Shown here: piece by piece, positions 9,511 through 17,949 of the stretch
How positions within the stretch are numbered: position 1 is the first letter of the stretch
Layout: every line of letters begins with the position of its first letter
Source of the DNA: JBBRUG01 sp038247995
GTDB taxonomy: Bacteria > Chloroflexota > Chloroflexia > Chloroflexales > Chloroflexaceae
Direction: 5' to 3'
DNA: 32,362 bases
Assembly: GCA_038247995.1 (NCBI GenBank)
Contig: JBBRUG010000018.1
Location: 1-32,362, forward strand
Translations under genes and position numbers: made by a program
The notes under the pieces: generated by a model
What the model saw: only the letters and a program-made list of their open reading frames with translations
What the model was told of the DNA's origin: nothing
Database searches by the model: none

Positions 9511-11772
9511 ATGACCGACGAGACGAACCCAAAACGCACGCGGACGAAGAAGGCTGCCGATCCGGCTGCCGAGGCGCCGGCTGTCGAGGCGACGTCTAAG
9601 CCGAAGCGCACGCGCACGAAGCAGACGCCGGTCGCCGATCCGGCGCCTGAGGCGACGACGCTGGAAACAGCTGTCGCCGCCATCGAGGCCGATGCTGCGC
9701 CCACTGCCGACGCTGCGCCGACCGCCGATGCTGCGCCGACCGCTGATTCGGCGCCGGTCGCCGATCCGGCGCCTGAGGCGACGACGCTGGAAACGGCTGT
9801 CGCCGCCATCGAGGCCGACACTGCGCCGTCTACAGTTACCGATACGCCGGTGGCGGTCATTCCGGCGCCTTCCCTGAGCGGCACACTGCTCACCGACGAT
9901 GATATCTATCTCTTCAACGAGGGTAACCACTTCCGGCTCTACGAGAAGCTCGGCGCCCATCCGATCACGCTTGACGGCGTAGTCGGAACCCACTTTTCGG
10001 TCTGGGCGCCGAATGCGCAGTATGTTTCGGTGATCGGCGATTGGAATGGCTGGGACCCCGGCCCCAACCCGCTGAAACTACGCGGCGACTCGGGGATCTG
10101 GGAGGGGTTTTTGCCCGGCGTTGAAAAAGGCGCGCGCTATAAGTTCCATATCGCCTCGCAATATTACGGCTACCGCGAAGATAAGACCGACCCCTTCGGC
10201 ACTTATTACGAGGTCGCCCCGGCGTTTGGCGCGGTGGTCTGGGATCGCGAGTATACCTGGAACGATGAAGAGTGGATGCGCGAGCGCGGCGGCCAGCAGA
10301 ATATGGCTTCGCCGATGTCGGTGTACGAAGTGCATCTCGGCTCGTGGATGCGCGTGCCCGAGGAAGACAATCGCCCGCTCAGCTACCGTGAACTCGCCCC
10401 GCGCCTCGCCGAGCATGTGAAGTATTGCGGTTTTACCCACGTCGAGTTTCTGCCCGTTACCGAGCATCCTTTCTATGGCTCGTGGGGCTACCAGGCCACC
10501 GGCCTCTTTGCGCCGACCAGCCGCTACGGCACGCCCCAGGACTTTATGTACCTGGTGGATTACCTGCATCAGAACGGGATCGGGGTGATCCTCGACTGGG
10601 TGCCGAGCCACTTCCCAACCGACGGTCACGGCCTGGCCTACTTCGACGGCACACATCTCTTCGAGCACGCCGACCCGCGCAAGGGCTTTCACCCCGATTG
10701 GGGCAGCTTCATCTTCAACTATGGCCGCAATGAAGTACGCAGCTTCCTGATCAGTTCGGCGCTCTGCTGGCTGGAGAAGTTCCATATCGACGGCCTGCGC
10801 GTGGATGCCGTGGCGAGTATGCTCTATCTCGACTACTCGCGTAAACAGGGCGAGTGGATTCCCAATGAGTACGGCGGCAACGAAAATCTCGACGCGATCA
10901 TGTTCTTGCGCCGCTTCAACGAGGAAGTGTACAAAAACTTCCCCGACACCCAGACTACCGCCGAAGAATCCACCGCCTGGCCGATGGTCTCGCGCCCGCT
11001 CTACGTGGGCGGCCTCGGCTTTGGCTACAAGTGGGACATGGGCTGGATGCACGACACGCTCGCTTACTTCCAGCGCGACCCGATCCACCGCCGCTTCCAT
11101 CATCATCAGCTAACCTTCCGCGGCCTGTATATGTTCAGCGAGAACTATGTGATGGCGCTCTCGCACGACGAAGTGGTTCATGGCAAGGGCTCGTTGCTCG
11201 ACAAGATGGCCGGCGACACCTGGCAGAAGTTCGCCAATATGCGCCTGCTCTTCAGCTACATGTACGGCCAACCGGGCAAGAAGCTGATGTTCATGGGCGC
11301 GGAAATCGGCCAGTGGCGCGAGTGGCGTCACGACGACAGCCTCGACTGGCATTTGCTGATGTTCCCCGCGCATAAGGGCCTACAACAGGCCGTGAGCGAT
11401 TTGAACTGGCTCTATCGGCGTGAGCCGGCGCTGCACGAACTCGACTGTGACCCGGCAGGCTACGACTGGATCGCCGCCAACGACTCCGAAGCAAGCGTCT
11501 ACGCCTTCATTCGCCGCGCCCGCACCACCGGCGATCTGATCCTGATTGTGCTGAATGCCACGCCGATGGTGCGCGAGAACTATCGCATCGGCGTGCCGCG
11601 CAGCGGTTGGTGGCAGGAGATCTTCAACAGCGACTCGGAACACTACTGGGGCAGCGGCGTGGGCAATGCGGGCGGGCGCAACGCCGACGATGTGCTCATG
11701 CACGATCAGCCCTTCTCGCTCGACCTGACCCTGCCGCCGCTGGGCGCGCTCTTCCTCAAGAGCGGCGGGTAG
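9511..11772 (+). CDS. glgB: 1,4-alpha-glucan branching enzyme with a long repetitive N-terminal tail
   Basis: GlgB (GH13 subfamily 9) makes alpha-1,6 branches in the glucan built by GlgE. Residues ~1-128 are low complexity: two KRTRTK basic motifs (NPKRTRTKK, KPKRTRTKQ), then an Ala/Pro/Glu/Asp-rich stretch with three ADAAPT-like units and a duplicated block VADPAPEATTLETAVAAIEA. The enzyme proper begins near residue 129 (DDIYLFNEGNHFRLYEKLG), followed by a CBM48 domain (SVWAPNAQYVSVIGDWNGWD) and the barrel (YEVHLGSWMRVPEE). Catalytic residues are present: Asp432 (DGLRVDAVASMLYLDY), Glu485 (TAEESTAWP) and Asp553 (LSHDEVVHGK). The core is of normal branching-enzyme size; the tail makes up most of the excess over a short-form GlgB. 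The tail could bind glucan, partner proteins or nucleic acid; nothing in the sequence decides this. Confidence 0.96.
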   Translation: MTDETNPKRTRTKKAADPAAEAPAVEATSKPKRTRTKQTPVADPAPEATTLETAVAAIEADAAPTADAAPTADAAPTADSAPVADPAPEATTLETAVAAIEADTAPSTVTDTPVAVIPAPSLSGTLLTDDDIYLFNEGNHFRLYEKLGAHPITLDGVVGTHFSVWAPNAQYVSVIGDWNGWDPGPNPLKLRGDSGIWEGFLPGVEKGARYKFHIASQYYGYREDKTDPFGTYYEVAPAFGAVVWDREYTWNDEEWMRERGGQQNMASPMSVYEVHLGSWMRVPEEDNRPLSYRELAPRLAEHVKYCGFTHVEFLPVTEHPFYGSWGYQATGLFAPTSRYGTPQDFMYLVDYLHQNGIGVILDWVPSHFPTDGHGLAYFDGTHLFEHADPRKGFHPDWGSFIFNYGRNEVRSFLISSALCWLEKFHIDGLRVDAVASMLYLDYSRKQGEWIPNEYGGNENLDAIMFLRRFNEEVYKNFPDTQTTAEESTAWPMVSRPLYVGGLGFGYKWDMGWMHDTLAYFQRDPIHRRFHHHQLTFRGLYMFSENYVMALSHDEVVHGKGSLLDKMAGDTWQKFANMRLLFSYMYGQPGKKLMFMGAEIGQWREWRHDDSLDWHLLMFPAHKGLQQAVSDLNWLYRREPALHELDCDPAGYDWIAANDSEASVYAFIRRARTTGDLILIVLNATPMVRENYRIGVPRSGWWQEIFNSDSEHYWGSGVGNAGGRNADDVLMHDQPFSLDLTLPPLGALFLKSGG
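9626..9818 (+). repeat. In-frame direct duplication within the glgB 5' end
   Basis: About 63 bp (CGCCGGTCGCCGATCCGGCG onward) at 9626-9692 recur at 9752-9818 with only one or two base changes, exactly 126 bp apart and in the same frame. Short 18-bp-like units (GCTGCGCC-ACCGCCGAC) fill the interval. The near identity at synonymous positions points to a recent duplication. Confidence 0.85.
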
Positions 11773-11780
11773 TATATTGT

Positions 11781-11814
11781 AGTGGTGACGCGACGAAGTC
11801 GCCGCGTCACCACT
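11781..11814. repeat. Hairpin between glgB and treZ
   Basis: AGTGGTGACGCG (11781-11792) pairs perfectly with CGCGTCACCACT (11803-11814). The ten-base centre can extend the stem past one mismatch (CGA/TCG). It occupies most of the 52-bp junction. The treZ ATG at 11825 has no clear Shine-Dalgarno sequence after it. Confidence 0.7.
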
Positions 11815-11824
11815 GCATGTAGAT

Positions 11825-13690
11825 ATGAAGCCACTTAACTTTGCTTCCCCGCCCGGCGCGACGTATCTCGGCGACGGGCGGTGCCATTTTCAGCTCTGGG
11901 CGCCGCTGATGCGCTCGGTAGAATTACGCCTCCTCGATGACGGGCGCAGCCTGCCGCTGGAGCGCGACGAGCGCGGCTACTGGCATGTGACGGCGACCGA
12001 TGTGCAGCCCGGCGCGCGCTACAACTATTTCGTCGAGGGCGACCGCGAGCGGCCCGACCCCGCCTCGCGCCACCAACCCGCGGGCGTCCACGGTCCCTCG
12101 GCAGTGGTCGATCCGGCCTTCAGTTGGAGCGATCGGGGCTGGCACGGTGTTCCGCTCGCCGATTATGTGATCTACGAACTGCACGTCGGCACCTTCACCG
12201 CCGCGGGCACCTTCACCGCGATCATTCCGCGCCTGGCCCAACTCAAAGAGCTTGGCGTCACGGCGATCGAACTGATGCCGGTGGCTGAATTCCCCGGTAC
12301 GCGCAACTGGGGCTACGACGGCGTCTATCTCTATGCGCCGCACCGCGCCTACGGCGGCGTGCAAGGGCTCAAGCAACTGGTCGATGCCGCGCATAACGCC
12401 GGCCTCGCCGTGATCCTCGACGTGGTCTATAACCACTTCGGCCCGGAAGGCAACTACCTCTACGACCTGGCGCGGCCCTTCTTTACCGACCGCTATCATA
12501 CGCCCTGGGGCGATGCGGTGAATGTCGATGGCCCGCACAGCGACCCGGTGCGCCATTTTGTGATTGCCAATGCGCTCTACTGGCTGCGCGAGTTCCACAT
12601 CGACGCGCTGCGCCTCGACGCCGTACACGCGATCTATGACACGTCGGCCTACCACCTGCTCGAAGAGTTGGCCGACGCCGCGCACGCCCAGGCCGACCAG
12701 TTGAACCGGCGCGCCTTCTTGATCGCCGAAACCGACCAGAACGACCCGCGCATGATCCGCTCGCCGCTGCTTGGCGGCTACGGGCTGGACGGTCAATGGG
12801 CCGACGATCTGCACCACGCGATTCATACGCTGCTCACCGGCGAGCATGCCGGCTATTACCAGGGCTTCGGTACCGTCGATCAGTTGGGCACCGCGCTGCG
12901 CAAAGCGCTCGTGTTCGCCGGTGAGTACGCGGCTAATCGTGGCCATCGCATCGGTCGCCGCCCGACGACGACCGATGGCGCGCAGTATGTTGTGTGTACC
13001 CAGAACCACGACCAGGTGGGCAACCGCGCTGTGGGCGACCGGCTAACCACGCTGGTAAGCTTTGCGGCGCTGAAGCTGGCTGCCGGCACAATGCTGCTCA
13101 GCCCGTACCTGCCGCTGATTTTCATGGGCGAAGAGTACGCCGAGCCAAACCCGTTCCAGTACTTCACCGAGCACGGCGATCCGGCGCTGGTGGCGGGCGT
13201 GCGTCAGGGCCGCAAAGACGAGTTCGCCGCCTTCCTCACCCCCGGCCAGGTGCTCCCCGACCCGCAAGATCCGGCAACATTCGCGCGCTCGACGCTCAAC
13301 CACAGTCTGCGCGAGCAGGGTCGCCATAAAGTGATGCGCGTTTGGTACGCCACGCTGTTGCGCCTGCGCCGTGAACTGCCGGCCCTACGCCATTTGGCCC
13401 TCGACTGCCAGGAAGTAACGCCGCACCATGCGCAGCGGAGCGTGAGCATGCGGCGCTGGACGACCGATGCCGAGGTCTGGATCGGGTTGAACTACCACAG
13501 TGCCGAGGTGCAATTGGAGCTGCCGAGCGGGACGTGGGAGGTGGTGCTCGACAGCGCCGCTCCGCAGTGGGGCGACCCGGATGCGCCGCCCGAGATCCAG
13601 CCGGAGCGCAAAGCTGTGCTACAATTACCGGTGGCGGCAACAGTCCCCCTCGCGCCGCAGAGCGTTCTGCTCTTACGACGCGCCAATTAG
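11825..13690 (+). CDS. treZ: Malto-oligosyltrehalose trehalohydrolase
   Basis: TreZ hydrolyses the alpha-1,4 bond next to the terminal trehalosyl unit made by TreY, releasing free trehalose and a shortened glucan. The 621-residue length fits the family. An N-terminal CBM48-like domain (RCHFQLWAPLMRSVELRLLD) precedes the GH13 subfamily 10 barrel. Motifs: YELHVGTFTAAGTFTAIIPR, ELMPVAEFPGTRNWGYDGVY, nucleophile Asp265 (DALRLDAVHAI), acid/base Glu302 (LIAETDQND), Asp396 (CTQNHDQVGNRA), and FMGEEYAEPNPFQYFTEH, the last strongly TreZ-like. It lies between glgB and treY in the same direction. A Rho-independent-like terminator follows, so transcription into treY may be partial or re-initiated. Confidence 0.96.
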   Translation: MKPLNFASPPGATYLGDGRCHFQLWAPLMRSVELRLLDDGRSLPLERDERGYWHVTATDVQPGARYNYFVEGDRERPDPASRHQPAGVHGPSAVVDPAFSWSDRGWHGVPLADYVIYELHVGTFTAAGTFTAIIPRLAQLKELGVTAIELMPVAEFPGTRNWGYDGVYLYAPHRAYGGVQGLKQLVDAAHNAGLAVILDVVYNHFGPEGNYLYDLARPFFTDRYHTPWGDAVNVDGPHSDPVRHFVIANALYWLREFHIDALRLDAVHAIYDTSAYHLLEELADAAHAQADQLNRRAFLIAETDQNDPRMIRSPLLGGYGLDGQWADDLHHAIHTLLTGEHAGYYQGFGTVDQLGTALRKALVFAGEYAANRGHRIGRRPTTTDGAQYVVCTQNHDQVGNRAVGDRLTTLVSFAALKLAAGTMLLSPYLPLIFMGEEYAEPNPFQYFTEHGDPALVAGVRQGRKDEFAAFLTPGQVLPDPQDPATFARSTLNHSLREQGRHKVMRVWYATLLRLRRELPALRHLALDCQEVTPHHAQRSVSMRRWTTDAEVWIGLNYHSAEVQLELPSGTWEVVLDSAAPQWGDPDAPPEIQPERKAVLQLPVAATVPLAPQSVLLLRRAN

Positions 13691-13699
13691 AGACGGTTC

Positions 13700-13727
13700 G
13701 AGGGAGGGTTCGCCCGCCCTCTTTTTT
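13700..13727 (+). terminator. Rho-independent-like terminator after treZ
   Basis: GAGGGAGGG (13700-13708), loop TTCG, then CCCGCCCTC (13713-13721; one mismatched pair) followed directly by TTTTTT (13722-13727). This is the only stem-plus-T-run of classical form I found in the cluster. Confidence 0.75.
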
Positions 13728-13759
13728 GTTGCATTGAGCGCAGAGGTTCGGCACGGGTT

Positions 13760-13815
13760 CGGGCTTCAGCCCGCCCCGCGCCCACCTCATTGCGCCGCGT
13801 TCTTCAGGGCGCGGC
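13760..13815. repeat. Two TTCA-loop hairpins upstream of treY
   Basis: CGGGC-TTCA-GCCCG (13760-13773) and GCCGCGTTC-TTCA-GGGCGCGGC (13794-13815, with two G-T wobbles). They share the TTCA loop with the hairpins at 23207-23264. The second one ends about 19 bases before AAAGGA, the treY ribosome site. Confidence 0.7.
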
Positions 13816-13845
13816 GAAGAAACGATACAGCCAAAGGAAACGTGC

Positions 13846-16800
13846 ATGACGACAACAAACATAGCCTCCTCTGCTGAACAATTGCTCAAAAAGCTCAACC
13901 ATCGTGTGCCGCGGGCAACCTACCGCCTGCAATTTAATCCAGCAGCTGGATTTACCTTTAAGCAGGCCGCGCAGATTGTGCCCTACCTGGCCGAGTTGGG
14001 GATTAGCGAGGTGTACGCCTCGCCCTTGCAGACACCGCGCAGCGGCAGCACGCACGGCTACGATATTGTGAACCACGACGAGATCAACCCGGCGCTGGGC
14101 GGGCGCAAGGACTTCGACAGCCTGAGCGCGGCGTTACAAGCGCAGGGCATAGGCCTGATCCTCGACGTCGTGCCGAACCATATGGGCATCGGCAATGGCC
14201 AGAATGACTGGTGGCTCGATGTACTTGAAAATGGCCCCAGTTCGATCTATGGCGAATATTTTGATATCGACTGGGATCCGGTGCTCGTTCAGTTGCACAA
14301 CAAGGTGCTGATCCCGATCCTGGGCGATCAGTATGGTGCGGTACTGGAGAATGGCGAACTGCGCCTGGCCTATGAAGACGGCGGCTTTGTAATTACCTAT
14401 TGGGAACATCGCTTGCCCGTGGCCCCCGGCAGCTACGACCAGATCTTGGCGCATCGCCTCGATGCGTTGCTCGAAGAACCGGGGCCGGCCGATCCCGGCG
14501 TGCAAGAGCTGCAAAGCATTATTACCGCCATCGGCTATTTGCCGCCGCGCGATGAAACCGACCCCGAGCGGATTGCTGAGCGCCACCGCGAGAAGGAGAT
14601 CATCAAGCGCCGGATGGCTGCCCTCTATGAAGAAAGCGTGCCGGTGCGTGCGGCAGTCGATGCCACGCTGAACGAGTACAACGGCACGCCCGGCGATCCG
14701 GCGAGCTTCAACTTGCTCGAAAGCCTGATCGCGCGCCAGCCCTACCGACCGGCCTTCTGGCGCGTCGCCACCGAGGAAATCAACTATCGGCGCTTCTTCG
14801 ACATTAACGATCTGGCTGCGATCCGCGTGGAGTTGCCCGATGTGCTGCAAGCCACGCACCAACTTGTGTTTGAACTGCTCAGCACCGGCGCCGTAACCGG
14901 GCTGCGGATCGATCATCCCGACGGCCTGTGGGACCCGCCGGCCTATTTTCGCCGCCTGCAAGAGAATTATTTGCGCTATGTGCTGGCCGCCAAATTGCCC
15001 GCCGTCGATCATACCGAAGCATTGGTGGCGGCGCGGCTGCGCGAGGTGGGCGATCCGCCGCGCTGGCCGCTCTATGTCGTTGCCGAAAAGATCCTCGCGC
15101 CCGGCGAGCCGCTGCCCACCGATTGGGCCGTGGACGGCACGACCGGCTACGATTTCCTCAATGAAGTGAACGGCGTGCTGGTGAATGCCGCCGCCGAGCG
15201 CGAATTGAGCCGCCTGTATGTCGATGTGACCGGGCCGCAACTCAGTTTTGCCAACCTGGTGAATGCAAAGAAGAAAGAGATCATGCTCGTGGCGCTCTCC
15301 AGCGAGATCAATGCGCTCAGCCACGAGCTCGACCGGATCTCGGAGCAGAATCGCCGCTACCGCGACTTCACGCTCAACAGCCTCACCTTTGCCCTGCGCG
15401 AAGTGATCGCCTGCCTGCCGGTCTATCGTACCTACATCGCCAACATCGGGCAGGTGGCCGAACAGGATGTCGCCTATATCGATGCCGCCGTGCGTGAGGC
15501 GAAACGGCGCAATCCGCGTACCGCCGCCGCAATCTTCGACTTTATCGGCGACACGCTGTTGATGCGCAATCTGGCCGGTTTCTCGCAGGAGCAATACGAG
15601 CAGTTGCTGCGTTTTGTGATGAAGCTTCAGCAGGTCAGCGGCCCGGTGATGGCCAAGGGCGTCGAAGACACGACCTTCTATGTCTACAATCGCTTCGCTG
15701 CGCTGAACGAAGTGGGCGCGCACCCGGAACACCTCGGGGTGAGCGTGGCCGAAATGCACCGCGCCGCCGCCGAACGCCAGCAGCGCTGGCCGCACGCGAT
15801 GCTCGCCAGCACAACCCACGACACCAAGCGCAGTGAAGATGTGCGCGCGCGGATGACCGTGATCGCCGAAGCGCCGCGCGAATGGCGCCAGATGATCGCG
15901 CTCTGGTCGCGCCAGAACATGAGCAAGAAGACCCTGCGCGACGGCACGATGATGCCTTCGCGGAACGACGAATACCTGCTCTACCAGACGCTCGTCGGAA
16001 GCTGGCCGGTCGATGCAGGTGGCACGCGGCAGGCGGCAGGCGGGACACAGGCCGCAGGCATCACGCTGCCTAATCTGCCTGCCGACTATGTTGAGCGGAT
16101 TGCCGGCTATATGGCGAAGGCCACCCGCGAGGCGAAGGTGCAGACGAGCTGGATCAACCCCAATGAAACGTACGACGCCGCCGTGCGCGATTTTGTCTAC
16201 GGCATTCTCGACCCGCGGCGTAGCAAACGCTTCCTGAGCAGCATGGACGCCTTCGCCCGCCAGATGGCCTTTTTCGGGCGCTTTAATGCGCTCAGCCAGC
16301 AGTTGATCAAGCTCACCGCGCCCGGCGTGCCCGACATCTACCAGGGTAGCGAGCTCTGGACCGACAGCCTGGTTGATCCCGACAATCGCCGGCCGGTGGA
16401 TTACGCGCTGCGGCGCAAGACGCTGGCCGATCTGCGCAAACGCATGGCCGGTGACCGGGCGAAGCTTGCCGGCGAACTGCTGGAGTGCGCCGCCGACGGA
16501 CGGATCAAGCTCTATCTGACCCACCTGGCGCTGCAACTGCGCGCCGAGCAGCCCGAACTGTTCGCCGCAGGCGACTATCTGCCGTTGGAGGCAACCGGCG
16601 CCGAGATTGAGCATGTGATCGCATTTGCGCGGCGTTATGGCAACCAGGAATTGATCACCGTCACGCCGCGGCTGTGCCTGCTGCTCACGGAAGGTATTGC
16701 AACGCCGCCGCTGGGCGAGGTTTGGGGCGACACGGTGCTGACCTTGCCCCATGCCACCCCCGAAATGCGCTACCGCGATTTGTTCACCGGCGCCGAATTT

Positions 16801-16878
16801 ACCCCAACTGCGGGCGCGCTGGCGCTGAGTGAGATCTTGCAGCGCTTCCCGGTGGCGCTATTGGTGCGTGAGGCGTGA
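13846..16878 (+). CDS. treY: Malto-oligosyltrehalose synthase
   Basis: TreY (GH13 subfamily 26) converts the reducing-end alpha-1,4 linkage of a malto-oligosaccharide to the alpha,alpha-1,1 linkage of trehalose; TreZ then releases trehalose. The protein has 1010 residues, long for the family. Family motifs: PRATYRLQFNPAAGFTF, YASPLQTPRSGSTHGYDIVN, LILDVVPNHMGI, nucleophile Asp356 (GLRIDHPDGLWDP), acid/base Glu414 (VVAEKIL), MAKGVEDTTFYVYNR, and Asp659 (STTHDTKRSEDVRAR). Residues ~722-740 contain an Ala/Gly/Gln/Thr-rich insertion (GGTRQAAGGTQAAG) coded by a GCAGGCGG-like repeat, in a loop between WPVD and the DYVERIAGYMAKA helix. The ATG follows AAAGGA with six bases. It ends the cluster; the next gene converges on it. 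Confidence 0.96.
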   Translation: MTTTNIASSAEQLLKKLNHRVPRATYRLQFNPAAGFTFKQAAQIVPYLAELGISEVYASPLQTPRSGSTHGYDIVNHDEINPALGGRKDFDSLSAALQAQGIGLILDVVPNHMGIGNGQNDWWLDVLENGPSSIYGEYFDIDWDPVLVQLHNKVLIPILGDQYGAVLENGELRLAYEDGGFVITYWEHRLPVAPGSYDQILAHRLDALLEEPGPADPGVQELQSIITAIGYLPPRDETDPERIAERHREKEIIKRRMAALYEESVPVRAAVDATLNEYNGTPGDPASFNLLESLIARQPYRPAFWRVATEEINYRRFFDINDLAAIRVELPDVLQATHQLVFELLSTGAVTGLRIDHPDGLWDPPAYFRRLQENYLRYVLAAKLPAVDHTEALVAARLREVGDPPRWPLYVVAEKILAPGEPLPTDWAVDGTTGYDFLNEVNGVLVNAAAERELSRLYVDVTGPQLSFANLVNAKKKEIMLVALSSEINALSHELDRISEQNRRYRDFTLNSLTFALREVIACLPVYRTYIANIGQVAEQDVAYIDAAVREAKRRNPRTAAAIFDFIGDTLLMRNLAGFSQEQYEQLLRFVMKLQQVSGPVMAKGVEDTTFYVYNRFAALNEVGAHPEHLGVSVAEMHRAAAERQQRWPHAMLASTTHDTKRSEDVRARMTVIAEAPREWRQMIALWSRQNMSKKTLRDGTMMPSRNDEYLLYQTLVGSWPVDAGGTRQAAGGTQAAGITLPNLPADYVERIAGYMAKATREAKVQTSWINPNETYDAAVRDFVYGILDPRRSKRFLSSMDAFARQMAFFGRFNALSQQLIKLTAPGVPDIYQGSELWTDSLVDPDNRRPVDYALRRKTLADLRKRMAGDRAKLAGELLECAADGRIKLYLTHLALQLRAEQPELFAAGDYLPLEATGAEIEHVIAFARRYGNQELITVTPRLCLLLTEGIATPPLGEVWGDTVLTLPHATPEMRYRDLFTGAEFTPTAGALALSEILQRFPVALLVREA

Positions 16879-16890
16879 CCAATCTGATAA

Positions 16891-17598
16891 CTACGCCCGC
16901 CGGTGTTTTAACCGCCAGACAAGCGCATGATCGCGCCAGAACAAGAACCAGCGCACCAGGTAATAGACAAAGCGGTACAAGCGACTACGCCTCACAGTGT
17001 CATAATCGACGAGCACGACCCGCAATTCGGGCTCTGCCGTGAGCAGAAGATTATGCGAACGCAGCAGGTTGCGCTTAACCAGGAAACTCCAGATCCGGTA
17101 GGGCAACATGGCCGGCGTGTTCAGTTTCGCCCGTTCGACGCTGCTGGTGCTCACCCGACCATACAGGTCGGGCATGCTGCCGGTTTGGCGATAAAACAGT
17201 AAGGCGCGCCGGATGATTTCGCGGAGTTGGCGGGCGATCCGCTCCCGCTGATCGCTCTTGAGCGCCGCCAGATCGATGTCGTACAGCGGGGCTGCATCGG
17301 CGACATACGGCTGTACTACAATCACCTGGGCGTGCCCTGTACTGTCACGCGAAACGACATAATAGCTGGGGATGCTATGCGCGGGGCCGAGGCACGCGGC
17401 AAACTGCTCGGCGGCTGTCCGCATTGCCTGGGCCATGGCCGTGGCCTCTTCCAGCGGGCCGCCCAGGTGGCTTTTCAGCTTCACCACATAACGCCCGTCA
17501 TCGGTGCGATAGACTTCAGTTTCATTGCCACCGGCAAACCGCTCCAGTTGATGATCTCGGTCAAGCGGCGCAAATACGGCATCGGCGTGGATAACCAT
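16891..17598 (-). CDS. Protein-kinase-fold-like protein of unknown function
   Basis: A 235-residue protein without a confident family match from reading alone. Features that suggest a kinase-like fold: an N-terminal 'FAGGNETEVYRTDDGRYVVKL' stretch like a nucleotide-binding loop followed by the beta-3 Lys, and a C-terminal 'LLRSHNLLLTAEPELRVVLVDYDTV' that resembles a catalytic loop followed by a DFG-like D-Y-D. The usual catalytic Asp of the HxD loop is not evident (R-S-H-N), so it may be a pseudokinase or a different small-molecule kinase type. The C-terminus is Arg/Trp/Tyr-rich and basic. The start is supported by AAGAGGAG just upstream of the ATG at 17598. It converges with treY, its stop lying 12 bp past the treY stop. 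No link to trehalose metabolism is shown other than proximity. Confidence 0.6.
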   Translation of the reverse strand: MVIHADAVFAPLDRDHQLERFAGGNETEVYRTDDGRYVVKLKSHLGGPLEEATAMAQAMRTAAEQFAACLGPAHSIPSYYVVSRDSTGHAQVIVVQPYVADAAPLYDIDLAALKSDQRERIARQLREIIRRALLFYRQTGSMPDLYGRVSTSSVERAKLNTPAMLPYRIWSFLVKRNLLRSHNLLLTAEPELRVVLVDYDTVRRSRLYRFVYYLVRWFLFWRDHALVWRLKHRRA

Positions 17599-17651
17599 CG
17601 GCTCCTCTTGGTCAGGGTTGATCTGTCGAATAGACGCTGGTTAACCGATCG

Positions 17652-17939
17652 GTGTTGCGGTTACTCCAGCACGCCCTGGAGCGCGACACAGTGGCAAAGG
17701 TCGCCGATTATGCCGAGGCTGGCATTCCCGAGTATTGGATCGTCAATCCGCTTGAGGGGACGATTATTGTTCTCACCCTCGAAGCCGGCGCGTATGTTGC
17801 GCACAGCGTGTTCCGGCGCGGCGAGCAGGCAAGCTCAAAGCTCCTGAGCGGCTTCACAGTGGATGTGGATGCGGCGTTCGACTTACGTCGAGGCGTACGT
17901 ATGGTGAACAGCGCTACACCGGCGAGGTTGGTTAGCTAA
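17652..17939 (+). pseudogene. Remnant of a Uma2-family (DUF820) putative restriction-endonuclease-fold protein
   Basis: About 80 residues match the C-terminal half of Uma2 proteins: 'AKVADYAEAGIPEYWIVNPL' followed by a strand-rich segment ending 'GFTVDVDAAFDLRRG'. The N-terminal half, which should hold the first part of the PD-(D/E)XK-like core, is absent. A possible trace of the family's 'SPSTP' motif (tcc-agc-acg-ccc at about 17666) is in a different frame, suggesting a frameshift as well as truncation. A GTG at 17652 could start translation but no ribosome site is seen. Uma2 genes are often multi-copy in Chloroflexota and Cyanobacteria, and remnants are expected. Confidence 0.7.
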
Positions 17940-17949
17940 GGAGTAGATT

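Noticed and set aside
14134..16752. 872-codon open frame antisense to treY
   Set aside because: High-GC codon bias of treY keeps the opposite frame open. Its translation has no domain-like pattern, while treY on the plus strand has all catalytic motifs.
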